64,000 nt of DNA, taken from assembly GCA_963691705.1 (NCBI GenBank), contig OY829537.1, positions 40,427,514-40,491,513 of the forward strand. Direction: 5' to 3'. Source of the stretch: Viola odorata (lineage: Eukaryota > Streptophyta > Magnoliopsida > Malpighiales > Violaceae). Position 1 is the stretch's first letter. Every line of letters starts with the position of its first letter. The translations under genes and the position numbers were made by a program. The notes beneath the pieces are model-generated. The model was not told where the DNA came from, did not search any database, and saw only the letters and a program-made list of their open reading frames with translations. Positions 22,141 through 33,644 of this stretch are shown here, one piece after another.

Positions 22141-22322
22141 CAAAAGTGAGAAGATTCACTATCTTTGCCGTCTTCTCCCTAAGTGCAGTCCTCTCACTTG
22201 TCATCTCAGATTCTAGCTCTTTGTGGATGAGGGATGACAATCGGTCTTGAAGTCGTTGGGCTCTGGCTCGAGTCATTGGACCAGCTGGTGGTAACGGTAA
22301 CTGGATGCGTGGATTCGCATCA

Positions 22323-22545
22323 GAGTTGATGATAGCACTAGCGCCACCTGAGTAAGTCGTAGCTCATATGGAGTGTTGGAGTGTTCCTTATGCGACTAAG
22401 GGATACTTAGAGAGGTTGAAGCGGTTCTTTAGGATTTTTGATAGAGGAAGGATGTTCTTACACCAGCCCTGGTTGCCTAGTCAAGTCAACAAGACAGTCG
22501 TCATTGGAGACGTTGGTTTGACCCAAACCACCACCGTACACAAAG
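22323..22545 (+). pseudogene. Unrecognised ORF of E2, first copy, cut by Galadriel
   Basis: This is the continuation of E2 after element A and starts with the target duplication GAGTT. It encodes SVPYATKGYLERLKRFF and LHQPWLPSQVNKT, as in the complete second copy at 24894-25256. It ends at caaag, where the Galadriel LTR starts. Confidence 0.6.
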
Positions 22546-22982
22546 TGTCACGGACTAATCCTTTGGAAGCCCAAGGGATTGAGTTCGTGCGGCGTTCACG
22601 CACTCTCTCTACGGAACCAGCCTTTCACACACACCTTAGACCTGCATCACCAGGGAACATAGGGTTAGGGCCGTAATAGGGCCATTATAGGTTATCATAG
22701 GAATAACATAAGGCAAGCACATAGACCATAGGGCATACAATCATGAAAGACATCACTTCATAGAATAAGCATACGATTACAGACAAGGGCCAAAAGGTCG
22801 CAGACAAGGGGGCCGCCCGCACAAAGGCCGACTCAACACCTTCCAATGAATAACCGAGCCCAAAGCATAAAGGGACTGATTACTCACTCCCCCAACCCGA
22901 ATACAAAGATTATCTGTAAGCTCTCGTTAAGGTTAAGCGGCCATGGGCGTGAACATGCCCTGGACGAGCTTAGACCTTAACA
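22546..22982 (-). repeat. 3' LTR of the Galadriel-type element
   Basis: 437 bp. In its own orientation it starts TGTTAAGGTCTAAGC and ends TTAGTCCGTGACA. The same 15 starting bases and a near-identical end are found in element T. The polypurine tract gtgggggagag lies at 22983-22993. Confidence 0.85.
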
Positions 22983-22993
22983 CTCTCCCCCAC

Positions 22994-23392
22994 TCAGTTC
23001 GTCGACGCCCTCGTCGACCTGTCTTCGAGAAATTCCATAATCAATTCTTGTGCATCTACCAAGTCCTCTGCGCTTTCCCAACTGATTTCTTCATTGCCCA
23101 AGTCTTTCCACTTGACGAGGAATTGTCGTTGGTGGATCTGTTTCTTCACATTTTGAATTTGCCGCCTGATTGCCACCTTGCGTTCGGCCAGGATAGCTTC
23201 AACTACCTTTACTGGTTGAGGCTGCACCTTGAACCGGACTTCAGCTCTGATTGGCTGATTTCTACTAGCATCTTCGTCATCCGCGTGAAACGGTTTTAAA
23301 TGGCTCACATGAAACACTGGGTGGCACTTCTTCATCCAATCTGGTGGGTCAACCCGATATGAGACTCTGCCTATTTTCTCAATAATCGTCAC
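22994..23392 (-). pseudogene. Integrase C-terminus and chromodomain, Galadriel type
   Basis: Read from right to left it holds the conserved integrase tail IEKIGRVSYRVDPP, HPVFHVSHLKPF, a linker, then a chromodomain with QFLVKWKDLGNEEISWE and AEDLVDAQELIMEF. Chromodomains of this kind direct integration by binding histone marks such as methylated H3K9. A CGA-to-TGA-like stop (QI then TGA, about 23437) and another stop before it separate this part from the integrase core. Confidence 0.8.
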
Positions 23393-23491
23393 GGGGCCCT
23401 CATATCGTCGTAGAAGGCGGCGATCCTGTCGTTGGAGCGCTCAAATCTGTCCTGGCATCAGTCTCACCATTACTTTACCGCCCGCTTGAAA

Positions 23492-24520
23492 TTAGAGGGC
23501 CCTCCTCCCTTTATCCGCCCATTGTTTCATTCGGCAGGAAGCTCTCTCCAACAAGGCTTTGGCTATTTCAGCGTTCTGCTTCCATTCCTTAGCAAAGTTA
23601 AAGGCACTGGGACTCTTCCCCCGATACTCATTCACCGTGTGTGGAAACAACGGTTGTTGGCCTGTAACTAGTTCAAAAGGGCTCTTGTTAGTCGCAGAAC
23701 TTTTCAAGGAATTAAAGCAGAATTGTGCCACGTCGAGGAGTTCAATCCAGTTCTTCTGATTAGCATGAACAAAATGCCTTAGATACTCTTCTAGAATCGC
23801 ATTCATTCTCTCAGTTTGCCCATCAGTCTGAGGATGGAATCCTGAAGACATATTCAGCCTAGAGCCAAGCAAGTTGAATAATTCCTTCCAAAAGGTGCCA
23901 GTGAATCGAGGGTCTCTATCGCTAATAATGCTTTCCGGGATACCCCAATACTTCACAATGTTTTTAAAGAACAATCGCGCCGTTTCCTCTGCAGTGCAAG
24001 TCTTAGATACCGGAGCAAAAGTCGCATACTTCGAGAATCGATCTACTACCACAAAGATTCCACAAAGATTCCCCACTTTTGGGAGGCAAGTAATGAAGTC
24101 CATAGATACACTCTCCCACGGCCGGTTGGGAACTGGCAATGGATCAAGTAGACCTGCAGACTTCTGTCTATCTACCTTATCCTGTTGACAAATCAAACAA
24201 GTCTTAGTAAACATGCGAACATCATCTCTCATTGCCGGCCAAAAGTAGGCCTGCCTAATAAGCGCCAAGGTTCTACGCCACCCGCAGTGTCCTGCCCATA
24301 AGGTATCATGACATTCGCGAAGCAATTTCTTCCTTAAATCCCCTCCTTTTGGCACATAGACTAACTGTCCCTTCGTCATTAACAGGTCGTCCTCCACCCA
24401 AAACCTTCGAGTTTTACCTTCTTTCACGAGTGTCAATAGCGCCTGTGCAATTGAATCTGACTTCATCTGCTCTCTAATTTCTCCTCTCAGTGGGGTACTG
24501 ATTTTGCTTTCACAAGTGCC
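23492..24520 (-). pseudogene. Integrase of the Galadriel-type element
   Basis: About 340 codons. The zinc site is HDTLWAGH...CLICQQ, the catalytic residues lie in SMDFITCLP, ISDRDPRFTG and HPQTDGQTE. The frame ends with a TAA (GRRAL then stop). The upstream end is a junction: sequence right of 24520 is E2 gag, so the first 45 or so codons of the open frame in this phase are not part of the integrase. Confidence 0.85.
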
Positions 24521-25071
24521 TGTGCGAACGTGAGATATTTTATGCCATACATGCACAGGTCGAGGGCACACTTCTAGCCAATGTCCCAACAATAGGGTGA
24601 TCATTAAGGACGATGGTGAGGTTACGTCAGACAGGATGGGCAAGAGTGATACCTTCAAGGATTCTCTGGAGCAGTTGGTGAAGTCTTATGGAGAGGAAAT
24701 TGAGAGAAAAAAGGGAGAATTGAGCATTGAAAATAAATAATTGGAAGCTTTAAAAGAAAAAGAGCAAAACAGCCCCCATGAAAAGAGTTAGCATGGGTTA
24801 TGAGATGAGAATGGCGCTTGTGAAAAATGAAGTATAAGAGTTGGCAAGGAGTTGATGATAGCACTAGCACCACCTGAGTAAGTCGTAGCTCATATGGAGT
24901 GTTGGAGTGTTCCTTATGCGACTAAGGGATACTTAGAGAGGTTGAAGCGGTTCTTTAGGATTTTTGATAGAGGAAGGATGTTCTTACACCAGCCCTGGTT
25001 GCCTAGTCAAGTCAACAAGACAGTCGTCATTGGAGACGTTGGTTTGACCCAAACCACCACCGTACACAAAG
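24521..25071 (+). repeat. Second copy of a 551-bp E2 segment
   Basis: It matches 14207-14539 joined to 22328-22545, that is E2 with element A taken out, with about five differences (under 1%). It includes the zinc knuckle (24543-24584). It starts at the Galadriel break point and continues without interruption to the end of E2. Confidence 0.85.
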
Positions 25072-25256
25072 GCACCACCGCCGAGTTGGATGCCTTGGGT
25101 ATTTCCTATTCTTGTTATGTTTCCTTTGATGTTTCTAACTTGGAGAGTGTTGTTGCCATTGAGGAAATAGATTCGAGGGTAAATCCTTTCGAAGGGGAAG
25201 GGAATGATATGATCATAGCCCCGCCACACACACACACACTAAGCAGCAAAGGCTAG
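24894..25256 (+). CDS. Unrecognised ORF upstream of the polypurine tract (E2 copy)
   Basis: A 120-codon frame from the ATG at 24894 through MECWSVPYATKGYLERL, LHQPWLPSQVNK and GLTQTTTVH to the tail DSRVNPFEGEGND, and then 17 codons into the 3' LTR. It is colinear with 936-1295 in E1 at roughly 70% nucleotide identity, without stops or indels in either. I cannot assign a function. Confidence 0.45.
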   Translation: MECWSVPYATKGYLERLKRFFRIFDRGRMFLHQPWLPSQVNKTVVIGDVGLTQTTTVHKGTTAELDALGISYSCYVSFDVSNLESVVAIEEIDSRVNPFEGEGNDMIIAPPHTHTLSSKG

Positions 25257-25847
25257 ATGGACAAAAGTGTCGAGCCAAGATGGAGCAGATGGAGTCCGAT
25301 CAGGGATCACAAAGGCTTGATAGACACTTTAATGTGTTATATTTATTGTGTCCAAATTTTAGGACATTTGGAAGAGTGGATCGTCCAAAAGCTCAATCCA
25401 ATATTTTCGTTGACAGGAGTTATATGTAGACAAGGACTCTAGGACGCGTCAGATGACTTCCACCGAGCCCTTTTAGATCGGTGAGACCCGGACCAGGAAG
25501 GAAGAGCTTGTTGCAGAAGCTTTCAGATGTTAGCTTTCGTTTGGAACAGGTTTCAGCCTATTTGGATGAGTGGAATGAAAGTTATGACAATCGACATTAT
25601 AGTGTGCAGTGTGTGCGCAAGACAACATGTGACTTGAGGATTCGGCCCAAATCTTGGCCCGATGATGGGGAAACCTCTTAGAGCTTCTAGAATGATATTT
25701 AATTATCTATTAATTATTTATTTAGCTTATTAGAGTTATTTCTTATTTAGAACTTCTATTCCTATTAGCATTAGAACTTATAGTTTGAGTAGAACTTGTA
25801 TTGGCGTTTAGCCTATATAGAGCCGATTATGCTCAGAATAAACTAAC
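25205..25847 (+). repeat. 3' LTR of E2, truncated
   Basis: It starts TGATATGATCATAG after ggaagggaatga-type purines and follows the 5' LTR to the TATA region (gcctatatagagccgattatgctca, about 25811-25835). At 25848 a Tat LTR starts. The last third is missing. Confidence 0.8.
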
Positions 25848-26615
25848 TGTCGCACCCCCTTTTGAAATTTTACGTGACACGGTTTGGAAATGTGAGACGA
25901 AATCAGAGTCATCTCACATAATGCAATGAAGTCTCCACCCTAATTTGTTTCTAAGGTTTAGGGAACCTATTGTTATGGCATAAAAAAAAACTAAGGCAAA
26001 AAGGGTTTAAACCCGAGAATAGTAGTTCAGGGTCGTATTATGGACTCAGGAAGGTGTGAGGCACCCAAGTCTCATCCTAAAAAGGTTACCGGATAAAAGA
26101 GGTGTTTAAATCATACTTGAAAACATAAAAAGTCCTAATTTACTGATCATGCGAATTACGCAAATTAAATACTAACATTTCTATATAATCGTGCATACGA
26201 TTATAAATGCAAAAAGCGTCGAAATAAATAAAAGGGTGAGAAAATGTGTACTTGTGAAAGGTTGTCGATGGATTTACCCTACAAAGCTAAGATTATTAGT
26301 ACAAGTAGATGATAAGCGATAAACAAATAAGCATTCAACAATTATCGTATGGAAGCAAAATAATTAATTTTATCAATTAAATGCAAGCAGAATAATTATT
26401 TAAACATTCGAAAGCATGCAAAAGTAATTATTTAAATAGTACAAGCATACGATTAATCAGTACGAAAAATAATGGGATCGGCTGAGAAATTGGGCCCAAC
26501 AGTGCGGGGCCATGACAGCCCAGCCCAGCCCAGCCCAGCAGATGGGCTAGCTGTTTCTCTTCATCCGCTTGGGCCAAGGCAAGCGAGGCCCAAACCAAAG
26601 GCCAAACAGACCAAG
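25848..26615 (+). repeat. Tat-type LTR fragment
   Basis: It starts TGTCGCACCCCC and shares the order of motifs of the LTRs at 36850 and 43262, up to the GGGCC-rich part (gcttgggcc...ggcccaa). A (cccag)5 run lies at about 26517-26541. It ends where element B is inserted; the sequence beyond B is not its continuation, so it was already truncated. Confidence 0.7.
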
Positions 26616-27586
26616 TGATACGATCCTAGTCGCTTAGGATGCGTAGCACCAAATTTGATCGTTGTTCAAAGAGGGATTTCAATGCGGAATAGATGAACTC
26701 GACAAGTATGAGCTTAGACCACTTAGCTAACCTGTGCTAAGAGCCCTAATCGATTTCAAGTCAAGGGTCTTGAATCGGGTTCTTAGGACTAGACTCAACA
26801 ATGTGAGAATCACACTAAGAGAAACGACACAATGATGCAATTCCAAGGATTTACTTGTATACGACTCAAGTATTGCGGACTCAAGAAGAACAAGTGTTCA
26901 ACACTTGAACAAGGGGCAAATATTGAAGAACAAGGTTCTGAAATTATCAATTAAAAGTCGCTGAAATAAGGAGGCCAGCCGCTCCTTATATAATGTTTTA
27001 CAAGCCAAAACTTAATCTGAACCAAAATAGAAGTTCTAAATAAGGTAACTAACATAATTAACTAATTAACTAAATAGTCTAATTAATTAATTAATTAAGG
27101 GAAATAAAGTCCAGTTGTTGTCTTAAAAACAGCAAGGAAACGCATAGGATAAGAAGTCCTAGCGCGCGGAGGACAAGGAGTCCTCGCGCAGCAAGGACAA
27201 GGGTGTCTCGCACCCGGATTAGGGTTAGCGTGCTCGTCCGCACCCTAGATTAGGGTTTGGGATAACTTTCAAACGCCTCGGGCTTTCTTCATGAAACTTG
27301 GGCCCGTGCACCATGACATGTTGCAGTACATGTCGAACTTGATTGCTGGACAGAAGCATTACATCTACGCGCCGATCTGCTGCCCAACCGAATCACCGTC
27401 GTACGTCGTGATGGTGAGGAGATTGACTGCAGGGTCTTCTCTCGAAGTGCAGCTTCCTCACTTGTCATCTCACACTCCAGCTCCTTGTGAATGAGAGATG
27501 ACAACTTGTCTTGAAGCTTTCGAGCTCGCGCCAGCGTTATTGGACCAGCCGGTGGTAGAGGTACGTCAATGCGTGTGTTCGCATCA
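26616..27586 (-). repeat. 3' LTR of element B
   Basis: On the plus strand TGATACGATCCTAG...GTGTTCGCATCA. It includes the last 99 codons of the pol frame. A TATA-like cttatataat lies at about 26991-27000 (minus strand). The polypurine tract follows at 27587 (minus: cgaagggggagggaa). Confidence 0.9.
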
Positions 27587-29148
27587 TTCCCTCCCCCTTC
27601 GAAAGGATTCGTCCTCGAATCCGAACCAGCATCATCATCAAGTCCATAGTCGTCACCTACATCAAACAAGGCCAAGTCAGAAACGTTGAAAGTAGAGCTA
27701 ATGGAACCATACTCACTAGGTAACGCAAGTTTATAGGCATTGTTGTTGATCTTCTCAATAATTTGAAACGGTCCATCGCCCCTAGGAGATAGCTTGCCAC
27801 GGCGTTGGGGTGGAAAACGCTCCTTGCGCATGTGTAGCCACACCCAATCCCCCACATTGAACGCCACCAACTTTCTCCCCTCGTTTCGCTTAAGTGCAAG
27901 CTTCGCATTCATGCGCTCAATGTTCTGTTTTGCCTTGACATATAGTTGCTTAACGAAATCAGCCTTCTGTGCACCATCTAAACTTACAACATCACTCAAA
28001 GGTAAAGGAGTTAAATCCAAAACAGTCCTAGGATTAAATCCATAAACAAGTTCAAAAGGTGAGTAATGAGTAGTTGAATGGACAACACGGTTGTAAGCAA
28101 ATTCAATGAATGGTAAATGATCAATCCAAGTAGATATATGCTTATGAACTAAGGTGCGTAAAAGGGAACCAAGTGTACGATTCACCACCTCGGTTTGCCC
28201 ATCAGTTTGTGGGTGATATGATGTAGAATACAACAATTTGGTACCAAGCTTCTTCCATAAAACACGCCAAAAATGGTTGAGAAACTTGGTATCTCTATCA
28301 CTCACAATAGACAAAGGAATACCATGTAAACGAACTACTTCATGAAAGAATAAATCAGCAACTTGAGTAGCATCATAAGTAGTTGAACATGGAATAAAAT
28401 GGGACATTTTTGAAAATCTGTCCACCACAACGAAGACACTATCCTTCCCATTCTTGGACTTAGGCAGCCCCACGACAAAGTCCATGGACAGGTCGGTCCA
28501 AGGGTGAGAAGGCACGGGTAAAGGGATGTACTCACAATGACCAGCAGACTTAGATTTAGCCCTACGATAAATTAAACATCTAGCAACAATGCGCACCACA
28601 TCATGCTTCATGTGAGGCCAATAAAAGTGATCATGCAACACATCTAAGGTCTTAGTGACACCAAAGTGGCCCATCAGACCACCACTATGGGCTTCATGTA
28701 CAAGCAAGTCACGTAGAGAACAATGAGGAATACACAACCGTTTGCCCTTAAACAAATATCCCTCATGCGTACAGAATTTTGAACCAGTAATTGACACACC
28801 ATGCTTATATATGTCACCAAAATCAGAGTCAAGAGCATAGAGTTCAATAATGTGGGAAAAGCCAAGTAATTTGGCATTAAGAGAAGTGATTAATGCGTAC
28901 CTGCGCGATAATGCATCAACGGCAATATTCTCTTTACCTTGCTTGTACTGAATGTGATAAGGGAACGCCTCAATAAACTCCATCCAGGTGGCATGGCGTC
29001 GGTTGAGCTTGCCTTGGCCTTTGAGGTACTTCAAGCTCAAGTGGTATGTGTGTACGATGAACTCACGAGGCATGAGATAATGCTGCCAAGTCTCGAGGGC
29101 ACGCACAAGGGCATAGAATTCCTTGTCATAGGTCGGATACCTTAGTTA
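27289..29148 (-). pseudogene. RNase H end and integrase of element B
   Basis: An open frame of about 605 codons follows a TAA at 29146-29148 that stands where A has glutamine (KDA-Q-LRYP). RNase H has lost the usual HTDH, reading HTYHLSLKYL, so a catalytic Asp is Tyr. The integrase has the HHCC site partly changed (RCLIYRRAK: second Cys is Tyr) and the triad SMDF, VSDRD and DGQTE. The tail motif SDSRTNPFEGGGND is at the LTR border. Two altered catalytic or zinc residues make it inactive even apart from stops. Confidence 0.85.
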
Positions 29149-30231
29149 CGCGTCCTTGAGCTTTTCGCTGAAGTAGGCAATAGGCCACTTCTCCTGCATA
29201 AGAACAACACCAATTCCAATCCCACTCGCGTCGCATTCGACCTCGAACGCCTTGCTGAAATTCGGGAGAGCTAACACCGGGGCCGAACACAAGCGCTCCT
29301 TGAGTGTGGTGAACGCCTCCTCTTGCGGCTGCTCCCACCTGAAAACAACATTCTTTTTGGTCAGCTCATTAAGTGGTACAGCAATAGTGCTAAAATCCTT
29401 GACAAAACGCCAATAGAAGCTCGCCAATCCATGGAATGATCGTACATCACTCGCATTCTTCAGTGTCGGCCACTCCTGAATCGCGTGAATCTTCTCCTCG
29501 TCCACTTTCACACCTTCTACACTCGCAATAAAACCAAGAAAACCAACTTGTTCCATTGCGAATGAACACTTACTAGGCTTAGCATATAACTTCTGTTCAT
29601 GAAGTGTTAGAAAGACTTCCCTAAGATACAAAACATGCTCATCAAGTGACTTGCTATAGATTAAAATATCATCAAAATAAACTACAACAAATCTGCCAAT
29701 GAAGTGTCTAAGTACATAGTTCATTAATCTCATGAATGTGCTAGGAGAATTAGTCAATCCGAAAGGCATAACCATCCATTCATATAATCCATACTTAGTT
29801 CTAAAAGCAGTTTTCCATTCATCACCCTCTTTCATACGAATCTGGCGGTAGCCACTCATCAAATCAATTTTAGAGAAAACCTTACTACCACTTAATTCAT
29901 CTAACATATCATCTAAACGAGGGATAGGATGTCTATACTTTACAGTGATTTTATTGACTACGCGACAATCAACACACATGCGTCAGCTGCCATCTTTCTT
30001 TGGAACTAGGATCACTGGAACGACGCATAGAGAAAGGCTCTCCCTCACGTACCCTCGCTCAAGAAACTCGTCCACTTGCCGCTGAAGTTCCTTGGTCTCC
30101 TCAGGATTAGTTCGGTAGGGTGGACGATGAGGAATCACTCAACCAGGTACAAAGTCGATTTGATGTTCTATGCCTCGGATTGGAGGCAATCCGGGAGGCA
30201 TCTCCGTAGGTAGAACATCCTCGAACTTCTA
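29149..30231 (-). pseudogene. Reverse transcriptase of element B
   Basis: From the TAG at 30229-30231 (A has Gln in SLLQEFEDV) to the TAA at 29146. RT motifs are [22 protein letters not shown] and the catalytic [14 protein letters not shown] at 29983-29985 stands for tryptophan in the GTWRMCVDC motif, and another TGA follows DFVPG. RNase H starts with [11 protein letters not shown]. Confidence 0.85.
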
Positions 30232-30300
30232 CAAAATAGAGGAAAGAACACTAGGAACCGAATGTGAAGGGTAAGCGTGAGAGGAGTTCAAACAATAAGG

Positions 30301-30933
30301 TCAAAATTTGATTAAAAGAAGAGGGCGGCGTGCGCCAAAATAATTTTTTTGAAAAATCAGCGCTCTCCTCACTTCGCTCCCCTTGACATATACACTCAAT
30401 TTCTTTTTATTTGCCTCTCCTTTTCTCTCAATGCCACCCTCAGCACACTTACTATTTTCATACGAATGTTTACACTCGCTCTCTGCATGCTTGCTGTTTT
30501 CATGCGAATGTTTATCACTTACACACTCAAATTCACCGTCTTTCTTTTTGACACTCAATCCTTCTTTGTCTCTCTCAAGTTTCTTGGTATTTTCATATTC
30601 AGCATGTGACTTAGCAAGCCATTGCTGATCCTCAAAAACTTCAATTGGTGTCAACGGTGCTAAGGTGAACTTTCGGCCATCTTTCACCAACATATAGCGA
30701 TTACTCTTCCCTTCGTGATTAGCCTCTCTATCAAACTGCCAAGGCCTTCCAAGGAGGATGTGACTTGCTTGCATAGGGACAACATCACAAAACACTTCAT
30801 CCTTATAATTTTCAATACCGAATTTAACAAGTACCTGTTTAGTCACCTTAATCCCATTACCATCCGTCATCCAATGCAAGTAATACGGTTTTAGATGCTT
30901 CATGGTTGGCAAATCCAGCTTGTGAACCATCAA
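30301..30933 (-). pseudogene. Protease C-terminus and linker of element B
   Basis: It starts just after a deletion junction: GCCTNCAS is kept but the catalytic IDNGS and the zinc knuckle before it are gone. HILLGRPWQFD is present. A charged, repetitive linker (HSHENSKHAE, HSYENSKCAE) leads to the RT and is also seen in A. Confidence 0.75.
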
Positions 30934-31979
30934 AGAACTTGCACAATTGGTGCAGCAGCCACACCCTTGTCATCCTTGACCCAAGATGACTTCTTCCAAG
31001 TAGAAGAACCCGCGGAAGATTTATAGGAACTCTTAGCTTTCCTCTGCTTCTCAATCTTAAGAGCCATGTGAAGCATCTCCTCAAGAGTGTTGTAATGAGT
31101 TAACTCCAACACATCTGCGATTTCACGATTCAATCCACCCATAAACCGTGCCATAGTTGCATCGGACTCCTCAGTGATTCGTGCTCGAGCTAGGGCTATC
31201 TCCATCTCGTTAAAATAAGCCCCAACGCCCTTGCTGCCTTGTGTCAAACTCTGGAGCGTTTGATGAAGCTCACGGCCAAAGTGAGCAGGAACAAACCGCT
31301 GCCTCATCACCCGCTTCATCTCACCCCAATCATCAATCGGATCCACATATATCTCAGCCCTTTTCACATTAATTTACTCCCACCAATGACTCGCATACCC
31401 ACTGAACTCTACGGCTGCCAACTTCACCTTCTTACTTTCAGAATAGTTATGGCATAAGAAGATGGAGTCGACCTTCCTTTCCCATACCAAATAGGCGTCA
31501 GGGTCATCGGTACCTTCAAAAGGGGGTATTTTCATTTTGATGCTGCCAATATTAGCATCTACTCGCTCCTCCTCTCTATCTCGTCTACCTACCCGAGCAT
31601 CTCTCATTTCCCTACGCTGACCATCCTTAGCATTTATCCAACCCTCTCCCCCATCCGGTTCCTCATCCCTTTCAGCGTGAGGCCTTTGTGGTCCACGCCT
31701 AACAAGTTGCCGTGGCGGGATTGGAGCAAGGCCACGCTGAGGATTCACATTGTTGGCCGGTGGAACTAGTGGTTGCCTCCTAGCATTAGCATCTTTATCC
31801 GAAGTGTCCGAGACATGACCATCACTAGGTTCAGCCGCTGCCCTATGGTTAGGGTTTATGGTGCCTAGTGCCACGACTCTTACCATCTCAACATCAACGG
31901 CCATTTGCCTCACTCTCATGGTTCTCAACTAGTCTTGGATAGCTGCAAGCACAGCTGCCATATCGCCTTCTTGAGACAT
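30930..31979 (-). pseudogene. gag of element B
   Basis: The ATG at 31979 starts MSQEGDM; a TAG follows at 31929-31931 (A has Gln, TEQLRAM), and a TAA at 31374-31376 (A has Gln, WWEQL). Capsid core motifs are IPPFEGTDDPDAYL, YASHWWE, MRQRFVPAHF and FMGGLNREIADVLE. The frame then runs into the protease region through a deletion after KDDKG and stops. The leader before the ATG has ATGAGG in place of the GTGAGG seen in A, C, D and E2. Confidence 0.85.
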
Positions 31980-32766
31980 CTTTAAATTTCCTGAAAGTCA
32001 CCACACGAAATAAAACATAAAATTGCACTAATCCTAGCACTCCCTCATGTGTTTACTCTCGTGTTTTCACTCTAATAATCTCACCAATAAACCACTCAAT
32101 TTGCCTGCAATTGTCCAAGTGTCAATGAGACTCAATAGATCAAGAAAAGCTGCCAAGAAGACTCTCAAAGAAAACCAGCTTCAAAACAAGTGATGATACT
32201 TGGTAGTTGAATAATTGTTAGAACAACCAATTAAACAATTAACAAGTGGAGTAGAAGACAATATTAATGGAATCAAAGAAAAGCTCAATTTGACTCGAAA
32301 GGACTCAACTAAAATTTTATCTCCAATTCTGATTTTAATACACTATCGCTCTTCAACTTCAGTTCGCTTCAAACTGAAAAACAAATCTGAATTTTGTAGG
32401 GCAAAATTTGAATCCCTTTCTTTCTCTTTTCCTTTTTCTTTTCTCTTTTTTTTTTTTACAGAAACACAATTTACTAAAACGAGTGCAGCTTTTGACTCAG
32501 GTGTCCGAATCGTGTGATTCTTTTTGATTAAGAACCCTAACAGGTATAGCTTTCCAACGAGACCTTTCTCACAAAAATAGGTCCCAATAGCTATGTATTA
32601 AAATTCAATTTCGACACTGCCAGAAAATTGCGCATATAACGAACCAAGCACAACAAAGAAATCGATTTTTGAATGGAGATGAAGAAGAACCGATTCTAGC
32701 AAAGAAGACTTGAAAATAATTAAGGATACTTACCAATCTTTGAATGCCTTAAGCTCCGCTACCAAC

Positions 32767-33639
32767 TGATACGATCCTAGTCGCTTAGGATGCGTAGCAC
32801 CAAATTTGATCGTTGTTCAAAGAGGGATTTCAATGCGAAATAGATGAACTCGACAAGTACGAGCTTAGACCACTTAGCTAACCTGTGCTAAGAGCCCTAA
32901 TCGATTTCAAGTCAAGGGTCTTGAATCGGGTTCTTAGGACTAGACTCAACAATGTGAGAATCACACTAAGAGAACGACACAATGATGCAATTCCAATGAT
33001 TTACTTGTATCCGACTCAAGTATTGCGGACTCAAGAAGAACAAGGTTCAACCAACTTGAACAAGGGGCGGAGATTGAAGAACAAGGTTCTGAAATTATCA
33101 ATTAAAAGCTGCTGAAATAAGGAGGCCAGTCGCTCCTTATATAATGTTTTACAAGCCAAAACCTAATCTGAACCAAAATAGAAGTTCTAAATAAGGTAAC
33201 TAACATAATTAACTAATTAACTAAATAGTCTAATTAATTAATTAATTAAGGGAAATAAAGTCCAGTTGTTGTCTTAAAAACAGCAAGGAAACGCATATGA
33301 TAAGAAGTCCTAGCGCGCGGAGGACAAGGAGTCCTCGCGCAGCAAGGACAAGGGTGCCGCGCACCCGGATTAGGGTTAGCGTGCTCGGCCGCACCCTAGA
33401 TTAGGGTTTGGGCTTTCTTCATAATCTACTGCCCAGCAGAATCACCGTCGTACATCGTGATGGTGAGGAGATTGACTATGCGTGGGGTCTTCTCTCGAAG
33501 TGCAACTTCCTCACTTGTCATCTCACACTCCAGCTCCTTGTGAATGAGAGATGACAACTTATCTTGAAGCTTTCGAGCTCGCGCCCGCGTTATTGGACCA
33601 GCCGGTGGTAGAGGCACGTCGATGCGTGTGTTCACATCA
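32767..33639 (-). repeat. 5' LTR of element B, with deletions
   Basis: It lacks about 21 bp and about 80 bp that the 3' LTR has around 27262-27385. Its plus-strand end is TTCACATCA where the other is TTCGCATCA. The TATA motif lies at about 33137-33146 (minus strand). Confidence 0.9.
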
Positions 33640-33644
33640 CCAAG

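Larger units (their letters stand above)
14540..22322 (-). mobile_element. Element A: full-length young CRM-lineage retrotransposon
   Basis: LTRs at 14540-15531 and 21331-22322 are both 992 bp and I count four differences between them. The 5-bp target duplication GAGTT is perfect (14535-14539 and 22323-22327). The primer binding site lies just left of 21331 and the polypurine tract just right of 15531, so transcription runs on the minus strand. Gag, protease, RT, RNase H and integrase lie in one reading frame, interrupted by TAG codons at 19242-19244 and 18567-18569. There is no separate chromodomain and the frame ends inside the 3' LTR, both CRM hallmarks. Its insertion split the older E2. 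Confidence 0.95.
21331..22322 (-). repeat. 5' LTR of element A
   Basis: 992 bp, differing from the 3' LTR at four places I can see (for example a/c at 14947 vs 21725 region, g/a in 'acggac', 'taggcg', and a/g in 'gccattttg'). At the common rice rate of 1.3e-8 per site per year this is roughly 0.15 million years, an estimate that depends on that rate. Confidence 0.95.
22546..24520 (-). mobile_element. Truncated Galadriel-type chromovirus
   Basis: A 3' LTR (22546-22982), the polypurine tract and the 3' part of pol (chromodomain and integrase) remain. The RT, protease, gag and the 5' LTR are missing: at 24520 the sequence passes straight into an E2 gag copy. The integrase sequence and C-terminal chromodomain place it with Galadriel-type chromoviruses, judged by eye from family patterns. 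Confidence 0.8.
11860..25847 (+). mobile_element. E2: non-autonomous CRM-related element, carrying later insertions
   Basis: 5' LTR 11860-12848; interior 12849-14539, then 22323-22545 and 24521-25204; 3' LTR from 25205, cut at 25847. Element A (14540-22322) and a truncated Galadriel element (22546-24520) interrupt it. The interior holds a gag remnant, a zinc knuckle, a short stop-filled stretch and the unrecognised ORF also seen in E1. There is no pol. The two LTRs differ at roughly one base in ten by eye, so E2 is much older than element A. Confidence 0.8.
26616..33639 (-). mobile_element. Element B: CRM-lineage retrotransposon, decayed
   Basis: LTRs at 26616-27586 (971 bp) and 32767-33639 (873 bp); target duplication CCAAG at 26611-26615 and 33640-33644. 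Primer binding site left of 32767 (minus strand TTGGTAGCGGAGC). It is related to element A throughout but has at least six stops and an internal deletion that removed the zinc knuckle and the catalytic part of the protease. Confidence 0.92.

Noticed and set aside
26517..26541. (cccag)5 as a regulatory site
   Set aside because: A short run inside a Tat LTR fragment, best explained by slippage.
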